Notes under the pieces: model-generated
Told to the model about the DNA's origin: nothing
Database searches by the model: none
What the model saw: only the letters and a program-made list of their open reading frames with translations
Shown here: piece by piece, positions 1 through 12,134 of the stretch
How the letters are laid out: each line of letters opens with the position of its first letter
How positions within the stretch are numbered: position 1 is the stretch's first letter
Translations under genes and position numbers: made by a program
DNA from: Cercophora sp. LCS_1
Taxonomy: Eukaryota; Ascomycota; Sordariomycetes; Sordariales; Lasiosphaeriaceae
Reading direction: 5' to 3'
DNA: 64,000 nt
Assembly (NCBI GenBank): GCA_036250225.1
Contig: JAPZLL010000040.1
Location: 186,001-250,000, forward strand

Positions 1-1504
1 TCGTGGCATGGTGGTCTGGTACAGCTCGGCGTGCTGCTCGAGCCAGATGCCCAGCTTGGACATGGATGCCTTGAGCGCCGTCTCGTCGTTGGCCGAGAGG
101 ACAAACAGACGATCGGTGGTGTAGTCGCCCAAGGGACCAATCTCGACACCCCGCGTGACAGGCGGACCACGCAGCACGCACATGGAATTGGAACCGCTGA
201 AGCCAAAGTTGTTGACACAGACATACTTCTTCTTGCTAGGCCACGGCTTCTGCTGCGTCGCAACACGCATGTTCCACTTCTTGAGAGGGATGGCCTCGTT
301 GACCTGTTCGAAGTCGGCATTGGGCAGGATGAAGCCGTGGTACAGCATCAGCACCGACTTGATGACTGAGATGATGCCGCTGGCGCACTCTAGATGGCCA
401 ACGTTGGGCTTGGTCGAGCCGATGTATAGCGGGTCCTCGGCAGTGAAGTGGCTGCCGACGGCCTTGTAGATGGCGGTGGCCTCGATGGGATCGCCCTTCT
501 TGGTGCCGGTGCCGTGGGCCTCGAAGAAGCCGACGTCCTTGGGGTCGATCTGGGCCTGCTGGAAGACGTCGCGGATGAGCTGCTCCTGCTCCTCCGGGCT
601 GGGAGCGACGATGCCGACGGTGCGGCCGTTGTGGTTGATGCCGCTGTGCTCGATGATGGAGAAGATGTGGTCGTTGTCGCGCAGGGCGTCCTCGAGCGGC
701 TTGAGGAGAATGCACCCGGCACCTTCACCACGCGCGTACCCGGACTTCGCACGGTGGTCGAAGGCGTGGGTCTTGCCCGAGTCGGAGAACAGACGCAGCT
801 TGCCCATGGACACCCAGACGTCGGGGTGCGTGATCAGGTGCGACGCGCCGACAAGAGCCTGCTCGGACTCGCCCGCGCGGATGCTCTGCACGGCGAGATG
901 CAGGGCGTGCATGCTGGACGAGCACGCCGTGTCCACGGTAAAGGTCGGCCCTCGCAGGTTGAAGTAGTAGGCCAACCGACCGGCAAGGAAGGCCGTCTGG
1001 TTGCCGACAGCATCAAAGGCCGGGATGTGATCGAGGTCTCGGAGGTTGCCGACGCGGTGTTCGCCATAGTTACCGCCGACGAAAACGCCAACCTTTTGGC
1101 CCGAGATCTTTTCTTTGGGGATGCCGCTGTTCTCGAGCGCCTCAAACGCCGTTTCGAGCAGTAGGCGTTGGGCCGGGTCTTCACATATTAGCGATTACCC
1201 GAAAAAAAAACGTCATCCGTTACCCACCCATGGACTCGGCCTCTTTCTTAGTGATGTCGAAGAAGGCGGCATCGAACATGGAGATGTCATCCTTGATGAA
1301 GTAGCCGCCCTGCGAGTTGAAGGTGCCCTTCTTGTCGGGATTTGGGTGGTTGTAGGCGGCGGCGTTGAAGCGGTCGGCAGGCACCTTTGACCAGCCGGTG
1401 CGCTGCCGGCACAGCATGCGGTAGAATTCGCCGGGGGTGGACACGTCACCCGGCAGCCGGCAGGACATGCCCACAATGGCAATGGGCATCGGTTTTTGCG
1501 CCAT
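1..1504 (-). CDS. Highly reducing polyketide synthase, N-terminal ketosynthase part (continues past left edge)
   Basis: The first 485 residues of a type I PKS are visible. Exon 1 is 1504-1228; a 49-nt intron (1179-1227) splits the Asp codon of the ESMDPAQR motif; exon 2 runs off position 1. The ketosynthase triad is complete: Cys178 in VDTACSSS (codon at 922-924), His314 in EAHGTGT (514-516) and His354 in NVGHLE (394-396). The protein starts directly with MPIAIVGMSCRLPG, with no starter-ACP domain before the KS, which is the HR-PKS layout. The downstream domains (AT, DH, MT, ER, KR, ACP) lie outside the window, so the product cannot be inferred. A divergent LovG-like hydrolase begins about 1.8 kb away and probably belongs to the same cluster. 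Confidence 0.93.
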
Positions 1505-3262
1505 GATGCACGATGATGCGTTAACGAGAGAATATGGCGAACAAACGCAAATCGTGAGCCAAAAGAAATATGTGGGATGATCGGATGGGACTCGATTCTT
1601 TTCTCAGATCGCACGGGAGACGCAGAGAACAGCTGCAATCTCCCATCTTATAAGACCAAAGGAGGAAACACGCACTGCATCGAGGGGCGCGACAACACAG
1701 CTCAACGCCAGAGCACAATCCCAACGGGCCGTCGTCGATGGCGCCGCGCGTCGCTCTACCGGCTAGGGGCGGTGCCGGCTAGCTAGGCCAGTGACCCGAG
1801 GCGACCTCAGCACTGGAGAACACCTTTCCCACGCAAGGCCCAGAGCTTGCCTCGACAGTTCCTTGGGAAGGCGACCAATGGGAGTGGCCCTCTTACTCTG
1901 CGACGCGCTCGACGCGTCGAAAGTGACGCACGGCCGTTACCACTTGATATTAAGGTTGGTCTTTAGTGCAAAATCAAGCGTTGACCATGCACTGGCCCAC
2001 CATCCCCGGCGGCCGGCCGATGCAGACGTCGGTCAAAACCGGCTGCTAGTCCGAAGAAGATGACTGCGCCAGCGAAGCTTGCTCACGCTGGGGAGGCGCC
2101 CCTTCTTGGCGAGTCAGCTCTATGCTAAATTGTTTCTTGGCAGGATAATGTGGCTGCGACCCCCGAGATGAGAATGCTCAAGGACCTCCGGACGACGAAC
2201 AGCAGTGGGGCCGTGCCAAGCCGGAGCGCCAAGTCGGCACATGGGATCCGAAAACCGGACACCACGGACCCGGCCAATACAGAAGCCCTTCTAGAGAATG
2301 GAGACCCAGAAGTCCTCCAAGCCGCAGTCAGGACCTAATCTTGTCATCATGAAGGACTGTCAGTTCCGAAAACGGAACGCCAACATCGGATTGTTTGGCT
2401 TCACGACAAAGCTGCTTGGCCTTGTCTGCTTGATGATGCACCAGACGAGCGAGGGATGATCTATTTTCTCCCGATTTAGTTCCAATCTTGCACATCCGAA
2501 CACCCGGCATCTTCTCTTGCGCTCAATTATGTGGTGCACAGGCCGGCTCATTAGGCCCAAGGCAGTTGAACCTTGTGCTTCCTTTGCTTTTCACATGTCC
2601 ACACGCACTCTTGGCAGGCGAAACCCGTTTCGCCGTCTTGTTCCTGACGCTGGCAAGCGCCAACGGTTGGACAGATGCTCTCCTTGGACACGCTCCTGTG
2701 CAACGGCGGCGATGAAGCCACGCCGCCTTCGGTTTCAGTGGCCAAACACGCAAGGTGAAGCGGCGCTAAGCCCAATTTTAGCCTGTCTCCAGTTGAAAAA
2801 ACGTTGGCCCTCGGCATCCGATACCATCGCCATCTGCAAGGCTACCAGCCAGCCTCACTGGGTACCTCTGCTGCGGCGGCATGCAGGCACGCTTGCCTTG
2901 CCGCACTGACGCGCAATCACCGGCGGCTACCAGCTACAATGCAGGGCCGAAGAATACGGTTTCCCGCAAGAAAAGAGGCCGGCTGAATACGTAACCGTGG
3001 CGAACGGACGGCAGACAGACGAGATATAATCTTGCTCATTCGTTCCAGCCCAAGGGAAGTTTTTTTGCTCTCGTCATCAAGATCATCACGCTCGTGTCAC
3101 ACTACTCTCTTGTCTCTCGACTATTTACTCTCGCTCTGTGCCACAACCTCCTTCACAATCTTCATCTCTCTTTGTCGGAAGATCACACACACTCGCTTAC
3201 ACACCCAACCCCCAATCCCAAACCCCCAACTCCTCTCCGTCCCACCTCACCCCGCCGTCACG
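1505..3262. promoter_or_regulatory. Divergent intergenic region between PKS and hydrolase
   Basis: No convincing coding sequence is seen. The open frames here lack start context and resemble no family. A TATA-like TATAA at 3025-3029 is followed by a CT-rich stretch up to the hydrolase ATG, as in many fungal promoters. Co-regulation of the two divergent genes is inferred from the layout only. Confidence 0.5.
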
Positions 3263-4235
3263 ATGAAGTTCCTGTGCCTCCCTGGTGCCTATGGCAGCGC
3301 CAAGGTATGTGCCGCTTCCAAATCTCTTGTCCCTGTCTCACGCTGACCAACACACGCAGAACTTCTCGGTCCAACTCGGCCCCCTCGCTGAAGAGCTCGA
3401 AAAGCGAGGACTTGCCTCGTTTGCCTACTCCCAAGGCGGCCACGAGGTCGACCCCCCGGCCGGCTGGGAGGACTACTTTGGCTCACGCCCCCTGTACCGC
3501 TTCCTCGACACGACGCGCGGCGACACATTCGAGACCCTTCGCCGCCTCCGTCATGTGCCCAAGGGCATGAACCCCGAAGACACGATGCGCAAGTTCCAGT
3601 CTGCGTCGACGGGCGGTGAATGGCACCAGCAAGCCTGGCGCGACGCCCTCGACCGCGTCTTCCAGTCCATTGACGAAGACCCCGAGATCGACGCCATCCT
3701 CGGCTACTCGGAGGGCGCCATGGTCGGTGCATCGGTCGTCGTTGAGGAGATGCTCCGCTGCCAGCGAAGCGGCGCGCCCCGCCGTCTCAAGTTTGCCATA
3801 TTCATCTCGGGTGCGCCGCCGCTCAAGTTTGAGGGCCAGGATCGCATCGTCACGCAGCTCGGAGATGAGAGTGGCGTGGTGATTGACATTCCCACGTTTC
3901 ATATCTTTGGGTGTGACGATGCGTTCTTGTCCTCGGCCGTCGCGCTGTTCAACGTCTGTGATCAGGATACCGCGCGCATGTACGATCATGGTCTGGGCCA
4001 TATCGTGCCTCGCGATGCGGAGAATGTTGGCATACTAGGCAAGGTCTTGCAGGGCATCATCCCTGGTGTTGAGCGTGAGGCGCGCAAGCGAGCGCTCGTC
4101 CATCGGCCGACAAGGATGGTGCGGACGGGGAGTGAGACGGACGAGGAGTTTGTCAGCAAGGGTGGTGTTGTGGGGTTGGGGGGGAGGAAGGGGGTTGATT
4201 TTACTACTGCCATGTTAGGTCCGATTTCTTTGTGA
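3263..4235 (+). CDS. FSH/LovG-type serine hydrolase
   Basis: This is a 305-aa alpha/beta hydrolase of the fungal FSH1 (serine hydrolase) family. Exon 1 (3263-3304) encodes the typical MKFLCLPGAYGSA start; a 55-nt intron (3305-3359) follows in phase 0; exon 2 is 3360-4235. The catalytic triad is visible as Ser131 in GYSEGA, Asp200 in FGCDDAF and His228 in GLGHIVP. Family members of this kind, such as LovG, release products from HR-PKSs as free acids by thioester hydrolysis. The gene is divergent from an HR-PKS, so product off-loading is the most likely job. The substrate is not known and a general esterase role remains possible. Confidence 0.9.
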
Positions 4236-7200
4236 TTTTAGTTGTTTTCATGGGAGATCTGAGATTTTTGACGGCATGATGGTGGTTTACAGGGGGGTAC
4301 AGGGGGGGTTGATGAAGGGGGGAATGATGGAAGCTTAATGAGGGGAACTCATAGATGGCGTTTGGTTTGATGGTTGGTTTTGGTTCGGGGTTGGGATGGG
4401 TCGTTAGCACATCATGGGGCAGTTGTGACGGTGGTTTAATGGAGGGAAGGGCGAGGTTGAGGCGTTTGGGGCATCACATCGTAGACAGCCTGAATCAACA
4501 CGTTGTGCATTCATCTTCCTGTTTCTGAACTGTCCTGTGAATGGGTATCTTACAAAATTAATATGTCAGATTGTATCTTGATGATATGTTGGGACGTTGT
4601 GACATGACTCGGACAGTACCTCCCAAATCTTGCCGGAACATTTGCCCCTACACCGCTATGTGTAGCAGCAGACCCTGACATTGTGATCAAGAATGGCTTT
4701 AAATGTCATGTTCCAGAGGATTTTGGGATTTCAGCGTGAAAACACTGTCCCTAGAGCGAGTTGATATAAGGGCAAGTACGTGTGTTTTGGCGCAGAGATG
4801 TTCGACGCAGCATATCTTGCAGGTTGTCTGTCAAGCATAAAATTCGAAAAAAAAAAAAAAATTCCCTTCAGCAACCGCATGTCAAGAAGTAAAAGCCAGG
4901 CGTCATTGAGAATTGCGAGTTGCCCACGATTGATGAGGCTTGAGAAGACCAAAGTTGGGGTAGGCCGGAGTCATTCCCATTGACAAGCAGAAAGTGACAA
5001 TACTTTATCCTGGGCTTCCACGCGGCATTGCCAAGACCGTCACTTGCATCTCTGTTGACATACATGGCATCCGTCACAGGGGCGTAAACAGCCTGGGGCC
5101 TGAATGCAATATAATTCACTAACCGTGGCTGACAGCGTAGATGAATCCTATCCGGTTCCTGCAATTATAAAAGGGCTGCATCTTCCGTGCCTATATTCGG
5201 CATATAGCCTCATCAATCTTACCGGAGTTTGTGGAGCGAAAACAACGGGAGTCTTGGCCAAAAACCCAACAACCACAACCGGAACCACAACTTGTGTGTA
5301 AACAGCAATGATGCTTCTTAGATCTTTAATCCACATAGATCGTTTCAGCCCCAGTGAACCTCCACATAGTACAAACAAAAAGCAATGCATGTGGCCGCTT
5401 GTTGGAGACTGAAGTGGATACCGACCAACCATCTGCCGAGGCCCGCTGAGGCCCATGGCCTAAAAGCCTTCATCTTTGCATCACCAACACGTGATGTCCC
5501 CCCATCCCAAAATATCGCCGCCCAGCAACAAAGACCCCAAAGTTCCACCGGTAGCCCCATACGGAAAGGTCCCTCAAATGTTTGCGCGCCGAGGCTTGCC
5601 TGTCGTGTGGACTTGGCAGTTGACGGCGCCAAAGCACAGACTGTCAGTGCGCGACAACCTGCTCACCTTGCCACTGTTTATTGTCCGGTGACGGACATCA
5701 AAAGATGACAGCTGGGGCATCCCAAGATGATGGGATGTGGTGTTGACAATTTCTCTCACGCCAGCGATTCAGGAACCGATGGCGCCGTTGTCTTTCCACC
5801 ATGCCGAATTTCTGCTGCTTTCACCTTCCCACCTCGGTTTAACCCAGTGGTCTAGGCCCCAACCCCGTGTTACAGGGATGTGTTGCGTGCGTGGCATTGC
5901 TCCACCCCCAGCCCAGAGGAAAAAAAACCGCTCGCTTCTCATTTCCACGCCTTCCCTCGATGAGCGGCGCCCGCGTTATCTTCCCGGCATCGGGTCTAAA
6001 GACGAGCTAATCGACCCAACTCAGGGGTTCGGGTACGCTAACACGCTCAAAACGACTCCCAACCCAGTGCGCAGCTGAAAATCCCCGCCCATCGGACAAC
6101 AGGTGAGGATGCAAAGAGGACCGGCGCACTTGGCACAGAGAGAACTCAAAGCTACTGGTCTGTGCGCGCACAACCACGTGGATCGACGCTTCCCGCTCAT
6201 CCTCCTGCAGCCCAACCGGGGTTTATCGCTCGCAAGGTTCGTCCCCCTCCAGCCGGCTATCTCCGACAACAAAGTTCGGCTGGTGGTTTCAGATGATGCC
6301 ATATGAAAGGCTAATTGAACGGGCGTAACCTGCATCGCAATTTACATTCCGCATCTCCCGGGCAAAAATGAATCTTTCCAATTCCTCGCCGGAATTTTCA
6401 GGGACACTGTCTCGCGCATTCTGAAGCAGAAAGGCAGCCAAGCAACCTCGTGGGCCAAGCCACACCCGCTGGGAAGATCCTGGTTGCCCAATTTTAGCGT
6501 GAGAACAGACGTCAGGCCAGCGACATTTCTTTGGGGGGGGGCGGGGAGGGGTTCGATGTGCTGGCGGGGTCGCAGGGCCAATGGGATGTGGTCGGCTCAA
6601 TGCCCCTCCATCATCGCCGTCGGAAAGCTGCGGGAGCACTTCTCGATGTGGGCGAGTGCAACCTTCATTGGCCCGAAGCACACCCACCTCGCCGACCTGC
6701 GCGATGCGGAACCGGGGCGAGGTCTGACTGTGCGGCCCTTGTGCAGAGAGTGTTACAGCTGGCGACGCGATTGGGACGCCAAAAACATCGATTGTGCCGC
6801 AGAATCTGCCGTTGACGAAGCGAAGTAGCAAATCGCGAAACTGCAACCTCATGCAAGGGGATTGCGCTCTCTGTTTTAATCCGTAATCTGCTATTTTGCT
6901 CTGGGGGCACACCGGTCTCACCCCGTGTCTTCCTTCTCGAATTCTTCCGTCTGCCGACTGCCCTGTGCCCTTTGCCCAGGCTCGCCAGGCACGACTGGTC
7001 AACCAGGCCCCGGCGCCGACGCACCTTCCTTCGCCGCGCTTTCCACGCACCTTCCTCAGGCACTGATGCTGGACGCCGGACGCCAGACGTCTGCGATGCC
7101 CAGCCGAGGGTGCGGCCCTGCAACCTGCCTTTTCCTTGCGGCACCTTGAGACCTAATCCTCCTCCACTTCTTTCTTCCAACCTTGACCCTGCCACCGATA

Positions 7201-7392
7201 TTTGCGATCGATCGCTGCCCCATCCCTGCAGTGCGGCGACGAGGTAGGTCGGCCCACGACCACGCTGGGCCCGATCGTTGTCAATTGTCAAAAGCGCATG
7301 AGCTGTCGTCCTCCCGTCGGTCCCTCGTTCCTTGTTCCTTCCACTCGATGATACCAGAACCGTTGGGTTGAATCCGTCGCGTTTTTGGCAGG
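4236..7392. other. Intergenic region, about 3.2 kb
   Basis: It holds the 3' flank of the hydrolase and the 5' flank of the MHYT gene. There is an A14 run near 4847-4860 and a G-rich tract near 6532-6550. The longest open frames (for example 6289-7050 minus) are compositionally odd, lack any family resemblance and have no plausible splice partners. No gene is supported. Confidence 0.55.
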
Positions 7393-10207
7393 ATGGCGTC
7401 CCCGGACGGCCCAGGCCTGGCCGACCTCGTGGGCCACCAAATTCCCGACACTTACACACCTGGCGTCGTCGTTCTGAGCTATGTCGTCAGCCTCATCGGT
7501 TCCGCGTCGACTCTCGAGCTCATCAACCGACGGACATCGCGCAAGGGCATCTACAACTACCTCCTCCTATTGGGCGCCGCCATTACCATGGGAGGAGTGG
7601 CCATTTGGTGCATGCATTTTATCGGAAACCGAGCAACCGTTCTTCTCAATGGTGAACCGGGGGCCCAGATCGCCTACTCGCCTGGCGTGACTGTGGCTTC
7701 CCTCTTCGTCCCCATCTGCGTCCTCTTCATCGCCTTTTACGTGGTCACCCTCAGCAATAGAATCAACTGGTGGCGCATTGGCGTCTCGGGCACTCTCTCG
7801 GGCGCTGCCATCTGCGGGATGCACTACCTTGGTAACGCTGCTATTAGCAACTATACCTGTGTGTACACCCCGGGCAGCATCGCCGGTGCCGTCGTCATCG
7901 CCGCCGTTGCAAGTACAGTCGCCCTCGCTCTCTTCTTCGTCTTCCGGACAGCATGGACACACTCGTGGTGGAAGAGAATCGGCTGTGCCATAGTGCTGGC
8001 CAGCGCCGTCTCTGGCATGCATTGGTGTGCCGCGCTGGGAACGTCATGGATCATGAAGAAGGCCGACCACGCCCGGGACGACGACATGCGCAATACCACG
8101 CTCATTGCCGTTTCATGCCTCGTAGGTATCCTGCCTCCACCCAAGGTCGAGAGCTAACCGTGTCAAGTCTATTGGAGCATGCTTTGTCATGGCATTCATT
8201 GCGGTCTCGGCCGCCCGAGCACGGAAGGGATATGCTAGCAAAGCGCAGAGTATTGCCGTCGCCGCCGTTGTCTTTGACAGACAGGGCAGGATCATGGTGA
8301 CGCCCGATGGCCTCCTCCCTACCGAGGAGGTCACCAGCACCTTTCTGCAAAAGGCATGTCGCTCTCTCTACTACTAAGCTTGGGCTAACGTATGTCTATT
8401 CTAGACGCAGGGTGACCTTTTCACGACCGCCCATCCTCTTTTCCAGTGGGCCTTCCAGGCCACCCGCAACTGGACGGCCGTCTCGGAGATCATCAACAAG
8501 ATCAGTAGCCACTTAGCGGGTCTCCCCCACCACAATCGCAACATCCGCACAGGCGTTGACCTGGTTGATCACGACGGCCACATTATCAACAACTATGATA
8601 CGGTCTTCTGCGAGCTGTTCTGCCTCGCTGCGTCAGCGTTGGCCGGCAGGATGCGGGAGCCGTTAGTCAATGCTGGGACCCTTTGGGATGAGATGTTCTC
8701 GACGGGCGGCGCACCTCTCCGAGCCTCGATGGACGACGACGGCAGTGCACGCTCGGGTAGTACTGAAGCTCTGTCGAAACAAGGGATGGAGGACTTGGCA
8801 GAGAAGGGCATTGCATATAGAACCAAGCAGGACCATGGATCGCTCATGATGCTGGTGCGCCAGCTGGACGACAACCGCGAGGTCGACAAGCTCGAGGCGG
8901 CGGGTTTTCGGTTTGCGGAACTGCGCCAAGTCGCGCAGATCATTGGATCGACGATGCAGATCCGGCACAAAAAGTTCGAGGAACGTCTACGGGCCATGGG
9001 CCAGCGCACTCAGGAGGTGATGCTAGATCCCGGTGTTCACGTTGGCGTCTTTGCGATTCGACCGCGGACGGACGCGTATGGGTACGACGTGGTGGTCAAG
9101 GAAAACTCACACAATCTCCTTCCAAACGCTTGGGTGCCTCTTGATCGACTCGACACATCGCACACTCGCTTCCTGCGGCTATTTGAAGGCCAGTCGATGT
9201 CGGCCATCTGGCAGTATCTCAGCTGCCCTCAGGAATTGCCGAATCAGGACGCCCGGATTGCGACGGTGTTCAAGGACGCGATTCAGGATCTCCGAGCATC
9301 TCTCAACGACTCAGTATTCGACGACGCCAAGTTCAGCGCAAAGGCCGTGCAGGTTCCTTGCTCGTCGCCCCCAGACGGCAAGCCGCTGAAGTGCACATTT
9401 CTGACCTTTTCGGTCGTGCTGCCCACCAACTGCCCTCTCAAGTGCCCTAAGTACCGTTTTGTCCCGCTTTCCTTGCTCAGAACACAGCAACTCCTCTACG
9501 ACACGGCGTCACACAGTGCAGCGTTTGCTCGGTCAATCCACCGCGACATTTTGCCGGTGCTAAACTCAGAAGTGGAACCTAGCGAGGCGCCGATTTCGTC
9601 GAGCCATCGCAAGAACTTTGTCCCGCTGGTCGACTCGCACGGCCGCTCGCCTTTCAACCGGTTGACCAAGTCGAGAGGGTCCACTGGCTCGATCAAGCCT
9701 TTGTCCAGCAGAGACCGGACGATGGCGTCGTCTAATGCGAGCATGTCTTCGATTAAACTCTACAATATGAAGAGCGCTGAGACGGGCACATACAGCCGCG
9801 ATGAGATGAAAGGGTCGGTTCCGATGGAGTCTCTTACCCCTGTGAAGCAGCAGGGCACCGGCACTTTTGGAGGCATCATGATTTCATCGGAAGTGACGGT
9901 GGACGTGGAGGAGGTGACCGAGGCACCCTCACCGGCGAACCAAAAACCCCTCGGGCGGCAAAAGAGCATGCACGGGCTCAACGAGCAGGATATTGGAGAC
10001 TCGGCCATTGACGGCCACAATGTTGGGGGCCAGGGGGGCGACGATGTCCTGACCGCGCCGTACGAGCAACAGACGGCAACGCGGCCAGATGTTTCGGCAG
10101 CCATCTTTGGCATGGGCAACTCCAAGGTGGTGGTGACCAAGGAACACGAGGTGACGTTTGTGGATGATCTCCTTGCTCGCTGCATCGATACCCCTAGACG
10201 AGCGTGA
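7393..10207 (+). CDS. MHYT-domain membrane signalling protein
   Basis: The 905-aa protein has three exons: 7393-8121, 8168-8353 and 8405-10207. The N-terminal quarter has several membrane segments with the three MHYT signatures: WCMHFIGN, CGMHYLGN and SGMHWCA. The Met/His/Cys residues of this domain are thought to bind metal and sense small ligands such as oxygen, CO or NO. The long C-terminal part is soluble, ends in a Ser-rich disordered region, and carries no GGDEF or EAL domain, unlike bacterial MHYT proteins. Intron 1 (46 nt) is GT-AG. Intron 2 (8354-8404, 51 nt) works only as a GC-AG intron (AAG/GCATGT, with a CTAAC branch site). Fungal homologues of this layout exist, but their role is poorly known. 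Confidence 0.88.
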
Positions 10208-11792
10208 TGGCATGACAGGCCAGACGGATGACTGGTTCGGCGCCATGGATGGGATGGGCATAGCATGCTCTGCATTTACAGTAATGACTTGTACAATACG
10301 TTTGACGACTTCGGGCTTTTTGCGTCTTTGATGTATGTAGATGTAGTGTAATGAACGGTTTTGACCAATGATGGGATCACGTTTGGGTGAATGTGCATTG
10401 AGATGGAAGCGAGATTGGGCTGCGAACCTCGGGCAATGCAATGCCAGCCCCGCAAGGAAACGTGAATGGTCCCCCGGCTTGACGGTCGGTTATCGTTGCC
10501 GATGTGTGTCAGGGGGTCTGTGCGGGAAAGGGGGTTGCCAAGGCAATGCTTTCCTCCCTTGCTTTCCACCATTTTCTCATGCCATGCAATGATGGTTGGG
10601 TCATTCAAAGTGATGATGATATGGGATGGGAAAAAAAAGCTATAACACACAGACGCTGCAAAGATGCATGTTGAATATTGACGGTGCAGTCAACGGGAGG
10701 GTGTAATCTTGCGGGGGTTGCATTGCGTCTTGTTGCATCCCGGATTCAGGCCGAGTTCGTCCCGAGTTGGGAGGGAGCTGCGATGTGCCGTGGTAGTTGT
10801 CCCGTGGGTGGTTGTCTGTGGCGTTCCGTGGACGGAAGGGATGCAACGCTGAGTTTACGCTCCAACCCCTGCATGATTGTTAGCTCGGTGCTCGGACAGG
10901 CATTAGGAGCGAATCAACGAGTGCGCTCTTGGGGACATAACTGGGCCTTCAAGGGCCTTTTCGCGGGAATCTTGAACTAGAAGCGCTCACTAAACCCAAC
11001 TGGAAAAGGTTCTCAGGATTGATCCTATGGAGGACCCACTTCGCGCGCCAGGAGTTCCGAGCTGACAATCGTTCAGGGGTTGGAGTGTACACGCACAGAC
11101 ACAAGGTTTGCCGGTGAAGACGAGATAGGATGCGCGAGACAGCGGATTACGGTGGGTTGGCGGTGTGACGAGTATTGGCGGACAAGTATGTTGTAGGAGG
11201 TGATACGGTGTGAGTGAGCGCAAGACTGCGGGGTTGTGGGACGTCGAACAGCCAGGACAGGGGGCGAGGAGGTGATCTCAGGATGGAAACATGTTTCCGG
11301 GTTGTGTAACTTGGGTGTTAGCCACTTTTCCTTTTCAGTGTGACATTCATAACAAAGTAAAAGAGGGAAACGAAAAAAGATGGAGGGGGCAGCTTATTCT
11401 ATTATCTAACTAACTAAACAGGGGGAGAGAAAAAAAAAACCCACCAAAGAAGGTGGGATGAAACAAACAAGCCACCAATTCCAACATAGTGTGAAGTGAC
11501 CGATTCTATACTAGTACAAAATCCCATTCCAGAAAAAAAAGAAAAGACAATCCCACAGACTTCATATCAACCGAGAGAGATAAAAAAAAAAACCCCCATG
11601 ATCCTCCTCTTCCTCCCCATCAATCCATTATCCCGTCCATTGCAATTCGTGTGTGTTCATCAAAAACAAAGGTGTGTTGTGGTTTCCAAATCTCGTTAAT
11701 CCCGTCATGATGTTCCTGAGCATAAGAAGTTTCATGATCCGAGTCGTGTCGGTTTGTCGAAAAAAAGAACAAACTAAAACGTAGGGAAACGC
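10208..11792. other. Intergenic region between convergent genes
   Basis: This is the shared 3' flank of the MHYT gene and the small secreted protein gene. Several A-rich stretches lie at 11400-11600. I see no coding sequence. Confidence 0.5.
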
Positions 11793-12134
11793 TTAGTTGT
11801 AAATCTCGACAACAGGAGCAGGGGCGCGGGCAGCCTTGGTGGCCTTGGCGCTGCTGCTCTTGGTCTGCTGACCAAAGGCCTGGCGGGCGCCGAACGAGCG
11901 CGACTGCTGGCTGCCGCCGGCCTGGCGCTTGTTCTTGGAACCGCCGGCAGCGTTGGCCGAGCCGGAGCCGGCCTGGGCCGTGGCCGTGGCGCTGGCGGCG
12001 GCGCTGACGACGGTCACGCCCGAGGGCAGCGAGACACCGCTGGGGATGGAGACGCCCGAGGGCAGGGAGATGGTGATGGCATTGGCCGCGCCAAAGGCAG
12101 CGACGAAAGCAGCGACGAAAGTGGCGGTCTTCAT
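11793..12134 (-). CDS. Small secreted protein with PSGV repeats
   Basis: A single-exon 113-aa protein. Residues 1 to about 19 form a clear signal peptide (MKTATFVAAFVAAFGAANA). Next come three tandem copies of a [LI]PSGVS unit and a fourth partial one, then an Ala/Ser/Gly-rich stretch. A dibasic KR site sits in KNKRQAGG, followed by a basic, Gln/Ser-rich C-terminus. There is no cysteine, so a disulphide-rich effector is unlikely. The gene has a TATATAA element on its own strand near 12362-12369, about 230 nt upstream. No family is recognised. It could be a cell-wall or hydrophilic surface protein, or a Kex2-processed precursor. Confidence 0.75.
   Translation of the reverse strand: MKTATFVAAFVAAFGAANAITISLPSGVSIPSGVSLPSGVTVVSAAASATATAQAGSGSANAAGGSKNKRQAGGSQQSRSFGARQAFGQQTKSSSAKATKAARAPAPVVEIYN

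Noticed and set aside
448..1164. 238-codon open frame on the plus strand
   Set aside because: It is antisense to the ketosynthase coding sequence, whose motifs are unmistakable on the other strand.
6289..7459. Long minus-strand frames (253 and 264 codons)
   Set aside because: Arg/Gly-rich random composition, mutually overlapping, no family resemblance, in a promoter region.
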